A stretch of DNA of 64,000 nucleotides from DATJLY01 sp035532935 (GTDB lineage: Bacteria > Pseudomonadota > Alphaproteobacteria > ATCC43930 > CGMCC-115725), in contig DATKQE010000118.1 of NCBI GenBank assembly GCA_035532935.1, positions 1 through 64,000 on the forward strand. The letters run 5' to 3'. The first letter of the stretch is position 1, and the number at the start of each line of letters is the position of its first letter. Below are positions 8,093-14,895 of this stretch, one piece after another. Made by a program: the position numbers and the translations under genes. The notes under the pieces are model-generated. The model searched no databases. It had not been told where the DNA came from and worked only from the letters and a program-made list of their open reading frames with translations.

Positions 8093-8341
8093 ATGGACGA
8101 CCAAATGCCCTTCTCCGCCAATCACTTCGCCGAGGCGCTCGACGCTGCTGCCGATGCGCTTGCCGACTCCATTACCGGCGCTCTCACCGATGCGGTGACC
8201 GAGGCGGTATCGGACCCGCTCGTGCTCACCATGATGGCCGCCGACCGTATCGAGCCCACGGCATTCGAAGGCATGCTGCGCAAGATGGCGGCGAAGCTCG
8301 CCGGCAGGGGTGCCGCGGGCGGGCGGCTGTGCTCGTGCTGA
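8093..8341 (+). CDS. small protein of unknown function
   Basis: An 82-residue protein with GGGAGG placed 6 bases before its ATG, divergent from the TetR gene across the operator-like sites and therefore probably its target. The sequence is Ala/Asp/Thr-rich and helical (HFAEALDAAADALADSITG, LTDAVTEAVSDPL), with a Lys/Arg/Gly-rich C-terminus ending GGRLCSC. No signal peptide, clear membrane helix or known domain is seen. It ends 10 bp before the convergent MetE-like gene. I do not recognise it. The ribosome site and its position in the TetR control region are the main support. Confidence 0.6.
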   Translation: MDDQMPFSANHFAEALDAAADALADSITGALTDAVTEAVSDPLVLTMMAADRIEPTAFEGMLRKMAAKLAGRGAAGGRLCSC

Positions 8342-8351
8342 GCGCGCCGCG

Positions 8352-9464
8352 CTAGCCCCAGACCTCGCGGGCAATGTTGACGAGGTGGGCGAGCTTCCGC
8401 TCCTGGTCATCGAGGGTCAAGCGATCCGTCTGATAGCTCGAGGCAAATCCGCATTGCGGGCTGAGGCATAGCTGGTCGAGATCGACGAAGCGGGCAGCTT
8501 CGTCGATCCGTCGCTTGACCGCGTCCGCGGGCTCCAGTTCGGCGCGCTTGGTGCTGATGATGCCGAGCACCACCCGCTTGCCCTTGGGCACGGATTTGAG
8601 CGGCCCGAAGCCGCCCGATCGCCCGGTGTCGTATTCAAGGAAGAAGCCGTCGACATCGAGCGTGCCGAACAGCCGCTCGGCAACCGGATCATAGCCGCCG
8701 CTCGCCTGTCCATGCCCGCCATTGCCGCGGCAGAGATGGGCGCACACCGTCATCGTCTTGGGCCGCTCGCGCACCGCATCGTTGATCGCGGCGAGGTAAT
8801 CGTCGATCAGCGAGTCCGGGTCCTCGCCGCGAGCCCGCACGATCTCGTGGTTCAAGGGATCGCACAGCACCGCGATCGGCACCTCGTCGATCTGGAGGTA
8901 GGTGCAGCCCAGCGCCGCGAGATCGGCCACCTCCTGGCGATAGATCGCGGCCACGTCGGCGAGATAGGCGCGGCGGTCGCGATAAGGCGAGCCGGCGAGA
9001 CCCTTGTCGCCGGAGAAGAAATGATTGGCGGCCGGCGACGGCAGCGTCGCCTTGGCGGTCCGCCGCGTCAGCGGGGCGAGAAAGGCGAAATCGGCAGCCG
9101 TAATGCTGTCGCGGCGCTTGAGCCGGCCCACCACGGTCGGCACCGGCATGCCGCGGCGGCGCTCGCCGCTATATTCGGTGAAGAAGAACGAGCTCGGCAC
9201 GCGCGCGGCGCTGAACCCCTCGACGCGCTCGAAGAAGCGGTCGCGCCAGTTGTTGCGGCGCAGTTCGCCGTCGGTGACGGCCTTGAGCCCGACCCGCTCC
9301 TGCATCGCCACCGCCTCGCGAACGGCCGCATCCTCGAGCGCGCGCAGTTCGGCATCCGGCACGCGCCTGGCTTCATGCGCGGCATGCGCGTCCATCAGTT
9401 CCTTGGGCCGGATCAGGCTGCCGACGTGATCGGCGCGAAACGGCGGCTTGTCATCCGATGCCAT
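8352..9464 (-). CDS. MetE C-terminal-domain-like Zn methyltransferase (first of three)
   Basis: A 370-residue TIM-barrel protein corresponding to the catalytic C-terminal half of cobalamin-independent methionine synthase; full MetE is about twice as long. The zinc ligands are all recognisable: His243-x-Cys245 (CAHLCRGN), Glu277 (FFLEYD) and Cys338 (SPQCGFA). The N-terminus FRADHVGSLIRP is typical of this short subfamily. A thiol is the expected methyl acceptor or substrate. Relatives include betaine- or corrinoid-independent methylases and epoxyalkane:CoM transferase, so 'methionine synthase' would be over-specific. ATG at 9464 follows GGGGAGG. It stands alone, convergent with the small gene at 8093 and divergent from the propeller gene at 9600. 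Confidence 0.88.
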   Translation of the reverse strand: MASDDKPPFRADHVGSLIRPKELMDAHAAHEARRVPDAELRALEDAAVREAVAMQERVGLKAVTDGELRRNNWRDRFFERVEGFSAARVPSSFFFTEYSGERRRGMPVPTVVGRLKRRDSITAADFAFLAPLTRRTAKATLPSPAANHFFSGDKGLAGSPYRDRRAYLADVAAIYRQEVADLAALGCTYLQIDEVPIAVLCDPLNHEIVRARGEDPDSLIDDYLAAINDAVRERPKTMTVCAHLCRGNGGHGQASGGYDPVAERLFGTLDVDGFFLEYDTGRSGGFGPLKSVPKGKRVVLGIISTKRAELEPADAVKRRIDEAARFVDLDQLCLSPQCGFASSYQTDRLTLDDQERKLAHLVNIAREVWG

Positions 9465-9599
9465 GATTGGCCTCCCCTGCATTTGACCGACACTACCATC
9501 GTGCCGCGGCGGCTCATAGCCGGCGGGACGCGACGCTTGCGCGGCGCGGACGCAAGGGATAGAGCAGGACGCACGAGAACAGCACCGGGGGCGGCGGCG

Positions 9600-10634
9600 A
9601 TGCAGGCGAATGCGGCCGAGCTGGTTCGCGTGGCGGCTTCGCCCGAGGCCATGATCAATGGCGTCGCCGTATCGCCGCAGGGGCGCGTGTTCGCGAGCTT
9701 CCCGCGCTGGGCCGATGGTCCGACGCCGTGCGTCGCCGAGGCGATGGCGGACGGCACGTTCCGGCCGTTTCCCGGCGGCGCGTGGAATGCGTGGCGTCCG
9801 GGCGAGCCGACCCAGGACCGTTTCGTCGCCGTCCATTCGGTGTTCGCCGATCGCGACAGTCATCTTTGGGTGATCGACGATTCCGCGCCCCATCACCAGG
9901 CGCTCGACGGCGCGCGCCCCAAGATCGTGCGGATCGATCTCGGCCGCGACGCGGTAAGCCGGGTCTATGCGCTCGACGAAATCGCGGCGCCGCCGGGCGC
10001 GATCCTGGGGCATATGCGCGTCGCCGGGCGCCATGCCTTCGTCACCGAATCGCATCACGGCGCCATCATCGTACTCGATCTCGATAGCGGCGCGGCGCGG
10101 CGCCGCCTCGGCCGCGCGCCGCAGACGCGCGCCGATCCGACCATCGTCCCGGTCATCGACGGCAAGGAGTTCCGCCGCTGGGACGGCGGCGTGCAGCGTG
10201 TCAACGTCAACCTGATCGAGCTGTCGAACGACCGCAAATGGCTTTATTTCACGGCGCTGTTCGGGCCGATGCTGCGCCGGGTCGAGACGCGGCTCCTGCT
10301 CGATCCCGCGCTCGATGACGACGCCATCGTGCCGCAGATCGAGGACATCGTGCCGATCCCGCCCTGCGCCGGGATTGCCGTCGATGCGCGCGACAATCTC
10401 TACCTCTCGTCCTTCACCGAGAACGCGATCGCCGTCATCGGCGCCGACCGCGTGCGGCGCATCGTGGCGCAGGACCCGCGCATCAGCTTTCCCAACGAGG
10501 GCTGCGTCGGGCCGGACGGGCATCTCTATGTCCCGGCCTCGCAGATCCACCGCATCGCGCTGTTCCAGACCGACCGCGTCGCGCGCGTGCAGAAGCCGTG
10601 GGAGCTGTTGAAGCTCGAGCTGCCGCGGACGTAA
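9600..10634 (+). CDS. major royal jelly/yellow-type beta-propeller protein
   Basis: A 344-residue six-bladed beta-propeller of the MRJP/yellow/gluconolactonase-like superfamily. Family features are INGVAVSPQGRVFASFPRW near the N-terminus, DRDSHLWVIDDSAP, the strand ILGHMRVAGRHAFVTESHHGAIIVLDLDSG, IAVDARDNLYLSSFTENAI and a terminal GPDGHLYVPASQIHRI. Bacterial members have unknown or lactonase-like functions. The ATG at 9600 lacks a strong ribosome site and the frame is open upstream, so the true start and any signal peptide are uncertain. It is convergent with the molybdenum hydroxylase gene at 10677. Confidence 0.8.
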   Translation: MQANAAELVRVAASPEAMINGVAVSPQGRVFASFPRWADGPTPCVAEAMADGTFRPFPGGAWNAWRPGEPTQDRFVAVHSVFADRDSHLWVIDDSAPHHQALDGARPKIVRIDLGRDAVSRVYALDEIAAPPGAILGHMRVAGRHAFVTESHHGAIIVLDLDSGAARRRLGRAPQTRADPTIVPVIDGKEFRRWDGGVQRVNVNLIELSNDRKWLYFTALFGPMLRRVETRLLLDPALDDDAIVPQIEDIVPIPPCAGIAVDARDNLYLSSFTENAIAVIGADRVRRIVAQDPRISFPNEGCVGPDGHLYVPASQIHRIALFQTDRVARVQKPWELLKLELPRT

Positions 10635-10676
10635 GGCGGATCGGTCTCATTTTCGTGCGCAAGGAACTGCCGAGCG

Positions 10677-13010
10677 TCACCGGCGGCGCGCGGCGGCGAT
10701 GAGCGCGACGATCTCGTGCGGGCGGATCGGCGCTTGGGCGATGCGCACGCCGAACGGGGAGAGCGCGTCCTCGATCGCGGCGACGATCGCGGCGGGCGTC
10801 GGGATCACGCCCGATTCGCCTACGCCCTTGACGCCGAGCGGGTTCAACGGCGACGGCGATTCCTGATGGACGAGCACGAGCGGCGGCATCTCGCTCGCGG
10901 TCACGAGGAGATACTCGCCGAGCGTAACCGTGCTCGGCTGGCCGTCGGCGTCGAAGCCCATCCACTCGTAGAGCGCGTTGCCGATGCCGTGCGCTGCGCC
11001 GCCGCTGATCTGCCCCGCCACCAGCATCGGGTTGATGGCGCGGCCGCAATCATGCGCGAGGACGAGGCGCAGGATCGCGACATGGCCGGTCTCGATATCG
11101 ACCTCGACCTCGGCGACCGCCGTGCCGTTGGCATAGGCCATGGCGTCGACCACCATGTGCGCCGTCGCCTCGAGCCCCGGCGTCACCCCCGGCGGCAGGG
11201 TGTATCCCGGCATGCCCGCGACCGCGCGCGCGACCTCGGCGAGGCTCACGCCCAGCGCCGACGCGCCCTTGACATGCACGCGGTCGCCGGCGATTTCGAG
11301 ATCGTCTTCCGCCGCCTCGATGAGATGTGCCGCGATCTTGAGCACCTTCTCGTGCAGCTCGCGCGCGGCGAGATGCGCCGAGTTTCCCGCCATCACCGCC
11401 TGGCGGCTGTTGAAGCCGCCGATGCCCTGGGCGATGCCGGCGCTGTCGCCCGCCGTCACCGCGATCCGCGCCGCATCGCCGCCCAACGCATCGGCGACGA
11501 TTTGCGCGAGGATGGTCTTGAGCCCCTGACCCATCGCCGCGGCGCCGGTGAAGACCAGTACCTTGCCCGACGGGCCGATGCGCACGGTCACGCCTTCGAA
11601 CGGCCCGCGCCCGGTGCCCTCGACGAAATTGGCGACGCCGATGCCGATATGGCGCCCTGCCGCGCGCGCCTCGTGCTGGCGGCGCGGGAACTCGGCCCAG
11701 CCCGCCGCCGCGAGCGCCAGCTCCTGGCAGCGCGGATAATCGCCGCTGTCGAGCACGACCGCGATGCCGCCCCGCGTCTTGAGCGGCGTCGTGCGCGGCA
11801 TGTGCGCGGCCGGAACGAGATGGCGGCGGCGCAATTCGGCGCGGTCGATCTTGAGCTCGCGCGCGACGCGGTCGATGAGGCGCTCCATCACGAACGCGCC
11901 CTGCGGCTGGCCGGCGCCGCGCACCGGCGTCACCGGAACCTTGTTGGTGACGGCAAGGCACACCGCGAGATGATAGGCCGGCACCTCGTAGGGCAAGGGC
12001 AGTGCCTGCGCCGCGCCGAAGGGCACGTTGACGCCGCGCGCGGTATAGGCGCCGTGGTCGTGGATCAGCCGCCCGCGCACGCCGAGAATGCGCGCCGCTG
12101 CATCGACGGCGATCTCCATCGCCCAGTACTGGTCGCGCTCCTGGGTCGTGGCGACGAAATGCTCGCGCCGGTCCTCGATCCACTTGACCGGGCGGCGCAG
12201 CATGAGCGCGGCGACGGCCACCGCCACGTCCTCGGGATAGACCACCAGTTTCGGGCCGAACCCGCCGCCCACGTCCGGCGTCACGACGCGCAGCCGGTTC
12301 TCGTCGCGGCCCAGCATGTCGGCCAGCACCGTGCGCGCCGCATGCGGCGCCTGGGTCGAGCTCCACAGCGTCAGCCGGTCCTCGACCGTGTCGTAATGGG
12401 CAAGCGTGCCGCGGCATTCGAGCGAATGGCTGCCGCCGCGATGCTGCCAGAAGGTTTCGGCGAAGACATGCGCTGCCGCGGCGAAGGCGCGGTCGACGTC
12501 GCCGTAGCCCATCTCGAATTCGGCGGCGAGATTGTGCGGCGCGGTGCGGTGGGCGCGCGGGGCATCGGCGCCGAGCGCCGCGCGGCAGTCGCCGACCGCC
12601 GGCAAGACCTCGTAATCCACGGCGACCAGCGCTGCCGCGTCCTCGGCGACATAGCGGTTCGATGCTATGACGAGGGCGACGGGCTCGCCGACGTGAACGA
12701 CCTCGCCATCGGCAAGGACGGGGCGATGCAGCTCCAGCCGATAGCTCGGACTGGGCAGCGCCGTCGCCAGCCGCGTCGTGCGCAGGAGCGGCGCGATGTC
12801 GGCGAGCGCGAGCACCGCGTGGACGCCGGGAACGGCGAGCGCTGCGGCGGCGTCGATGCCGTTGATCGCCGCGTGCGGGTGCGGACTGCGCACGAACGCG
12901 GCCGCCGCCATGCTCGGCAGGACGATATCGTCGACGAACCGGCCGGCGCCGCGCAAAAGCTCGCCGTCTTCGAGGCGCGGAACGCTGGTGCCGAAAAGCG
13001 GCGCGGCCAT
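10677..13010 (-). CDS. molybdenum hydroxylase large (molybdopterin-binding) subunit, orphan
   Basis: A 777-residue xanthine dehydrogenase/CoxL-family catalytic subunit that would hydroxylate an aldehyde or N-heterocycle using Mo-MCD. The N-terminal domain begins with SVPRLEDGELLRGAGRFVDD. Moco contacts include VGGGFGPK, KWIEDRREHF and TGAAAMGQGLKTILAQI. The catalytic Glu lies in KGVGESG. It lacks the AYxCSFR loop of true CO dehydrogenase. No FAD or 2Fe-2S subunit lies beside it, unlike the complete set at 31943-35594. The frame opens at a TTG (13031) overlapping the TGA of the asparaginase-like gene; the ATG at 13010 is preferred because family members start at MAAPLFG-like sequence. Translational coupling to the upstream gene is likely. 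Confidence 0.9.
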   Translation of the reverse strand: MAAPLFGTSVPRLEDGELLRGAGRFVDDIVLPSMAAAAFVRSPHPHAAINGIDAAAALAVPGVHAVLALADIAPLLRTTRLATALPSPSYRLELHRPVLADGEVVHVGEPVALVIASNRYVAEDAAALVAVDYEVLPAVGDCRAALGADAPRAHRTAPHNLAAEFEMGYGDVDRAFAAAAHVFAETFWQHRGGSHSLECRGTLAHYDTVEDRLTLWSSTQAPHAARTVLADMLGRDENRLRVVTPDVGGGFGPKLVVYPEDVAVAVAALMLRRPVKWIEDRREHFVATTQERDQYWAMEIAVDAAARILGVRGRLIHDHGAYTARGVNVPFGAAQALPLPYEVPAYHLAVCLAVTNKVPVTPVRGAGQPQGAFVMERLIDRVARELKIDRAELRRRHLVPAAHMPRTTPLKTRGGIAVVLDSGDYPRCQELALAAAGWAEFPRRQHEARAAGRHIGIGVANFVEGTGRGPFEGVTVRIGPSGKVLVFTGAAAMGQGLKTILAQIVADALGGDAARIAVTAGDSAGIAQGIGGFNSRQAVMAGNSAHLAARELHEKVLKIAAHLIEAAEDDLEIAGDRVHVKGASALGVSLAEVARAVAGMPGYTLPPGVTPGLEATAHMVVDAMAYANGTAVAEVEVDIETGHVAILRLVLAHDCGRAINPMLVAGQISGGAAHGIGNALYEWMGFDADGQPSTVTLGEYLLVTASEMPPLVLVHQESPSPLNPLGVKGVGESGVIPTPAAIVAAIEDALSPFGVRIAQAPIRPHEIVALIAAARRR

Positions 13011-13027
13011 GGCGCGGGCGCGGCCTT

Positions 13028-14725
13028 TCAATGCGTGTCGAACACGGACTGGTACTGGGCGAGCTTGTGGCGGATGGCGTCAAGCTCGGATTCGGTCGGG
13101 CGGTCGGGATCGGCGGCGGGCGGCAGCGCGCCGAACTTCATCAGGCACGCCAGCAGCAGCAGGCGCGCCTTGGTGGCGGTGAGATTGCGCCCGCCGAGCA
13201 TGCGGTCGCGCGGCGGCGTGAAGCCGCCATTGTTGCCGCGTCCGACGCACACCACCGGCATGCCGCTATGAACTGCGCGGAACATCACGCTCTGGCGCGC
13301 GAGCGCGTTCATGGTGCCATAGGGCGACAGCCCCTCGACGACGAAGCCGGCGAGCGGCGCGTGGGCGAGATTGTGCTCGATGCGGGCGATCAGGTCGATC
13401 TCGCGCGCGGGCTCGATCGCGAAGCCGTCGGCGGTGTAGGCGCCGTCCTTGACGATCATCACCTTGCCGATCGCGCCGTCGAGAAGGTCGCCGACCTCGT
13501 CCTTGATCGGCACCTCGACTTCGATCAGGCGCCCGTCGGCGCGGCGCACGCCCACGGTGCGGCGCGGCAGGCGCGAGAGGTTGACCTCCGAGAGATAACT
13601 GTGCCGGGTCGAGGGCGTGTAGACGAGTACCGGCGGCCCGTCATGTCCGACCGCGCCGAGAATGCCGCCATGCCCGCCAGTCGCGACATATCCGCCCGGC
13701 CGCGCATCCGCCTTCTGCACGTCGCGCGCGGCGAAGATCTGCTGCTCCTGGATGAGGACCATCCCCGCGCGGTTGCGTCCGCCCTCGTCGGCCCAGACGC
13801 GCGAGGCGATGTACTCGACCGAGTCGACGAGGTTCTTGGAGCCGTCCTCGCTGACCTGGCCGTGCGTGCGCTGCGCCGCGTTGCCGCAGATCGGCACGGT
13901 GGTGTCGACCAGGAGGTTGAGCCAGTACATCGTCTCCTCGATGCGCGGGCTGCCCTGCGACCAGATCGCGCCGAGATAGTGTCCGGTCGCGAGCACGCTC
14001 TGCACCCCGTTGGCGATGCGCGCGAGCCCCAGCCGCGGCTCGTTGGAGTTGAGGTGCCGCGGCCGGTAGGGAAAGAAGTCGCGGCCGCGCCGTTCCGGCG
14101 GGATGTCGCCGCTGCCGCGGTCGGTGCGCTCGGCCGCGGCGAGCCCCTTGGTATATCCGCCCGGCGGCAGCATGCGGTAGAAATCGACCGCGGCGTGCGA
14201 GGCAATCAAATTTCCGAGCCCGTTCTCGCCGATGCCGAGGCGGTCGATCTCCTCGAAGATGCGGGCGCCGTCGGGATAGAACGGCTGGCGCGCGCGCGCC
14301 TCGGGCGCGAACGGCGTGGCGACATCGTCGTCCCAGGCGCTGCCGTCCGCCTGCCGCGCCATGTAGGGAAGCGGATAGACCCCGTCTTCCGGCAGGAGCC
14401 GGATCTCGTAAACGGGCTTGTCGCTCGCGGCGCGGCGCTCTTTGTGGAAATTTCCGGCGGCGTCGATATAGCCGTCGGGCGGTCCGTAAAGCTCGGCGGC
14501 ATCGCGCTCGAGCGGATGGGCCGAGAACTGCTCGACATAGACCGTGACCGGTGCGGCGAGGCGCTGCGGCCTGAGCACGTCGAAGCGCGCCGTGCCGCCA
14601 TCGGGATCGGCCACGAGCGGCAAGCCGTATTTGGCGCGCGCCTTGTTGCTGGTGACGAGCGGCGGGCTGTTCTGGATGGTGGCGTTCGGCCCGGCGAAAT
14701 GGGCGATGCGCGGTTTGTCGGCCAT
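13028..14725 (-). CDS. divergent asparaginase-like protein
   Basis: A 565-residue protein whose centre and C-terminus follow the type I/II asparaginase layout: IEETMYWLNLLVD followed by VPICGNAAQR, then SKNLVDSVEYIASRVWAD, VLIQEQQIFAARDVQKADA and the small C-terminal domain PYGTMNALARQSV... SGMPVVCVGRGNNGG. The first catalytic Thr may be in AGPNATIQNSP. The usual GTDTxEET loop is changed to GSPRIEET, so the second Thr-Asp pair is missing and true asparaginase activity is doubtful. There is a long N-terminal insertion (residues about 30-280). ATG at 14725 follows CAGGAGAGG. It overlaps the orphan molybdenum hydroxylase gene by coupled stop/start, suggesting a joint pathway on an amide or nitrogen heterocycle. 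Confidence 0.75.
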   Translation of the reverse strand: MADKPRIAHFAGPNATIQNSPPLVTSNKARAKYGLPLVADPDGGTARFDVLRPQRLAAPVTVYVEQFSAHPLERDAAELYGPPDGYIDAAGNFHKERRAASDKPVYEIRLLPEDGVYPLPYMARQADGSAWDDDVATPFAPEARARQPFYPDGARIFEEIDRLGIGENGLGNLIASHAAVDFYRMLPPGGYTKGLAAAERTDRGSGDIPPERRGRDFFPYRPRHLNSNEPRLGLARIANGVQSVLATGHYLGAIWSQGSPRIEETMYWLNLLVDTTVPICGNAAQRTHGQVSEDGSKNLVDSVEYIASRVWADEGGRNRAGMVLIQEQQIFAARDVQKADARPGGYVATGGHGGILGAVGHDGPPVLVYTPSTRHSYLSEVNLSRLPRRTVGVRRADGRLIEVEVPIKDEVGDLLDGAIGKVMIVKDGAYTADGFAIEPAREIDLIARIEHNLAHAPLAGFVVEGLSPYGTMNALARQSVMFRAVHSGMPVVCVGRGNNGGFTPPRDRMLGGRNLTATKARLLLLACLMKFGALPPAADPDRPTESELDAIRHKLAQYQSVFDTH

Positions 14726-14814
14726 CGGCCTCTCCTGATGCTGCGCGAAGCGGCTGCGCCCCGCGGCGCGAAGGGCGGCGGTACACTTGCCGCGTTCGAT
14801 GCATGGTGTAAAGA

Positions 14815-14842
14815 GCGGCGGTGGCGGGATTTGAACCCGGTC
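14815..14842 (-). other. tRNA T-arm-like fragment
   Basis: On the minus strand, CGGGTTCAAATCCCG (14839-14825) is a perfect T-stem/T-loop, followed by CCACCGCC, which resembles a 3' acceptor strand. No D-arm, anticodon arm, matching 5' acceptor strand or CCA of a full tRNA can be built around it. It lies 90 bp upstream of the asparaginase-like gene. It may be the 3' remnant of a tRNA, such as is left by integration or rearrangement, or chance. Confidence 0.4.
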
Positions 14843-14895
14843 GGCGCGGCGGCCATACTCGCGCCAGGATTTGCCACCGGCGCGGGGCGATAGGT

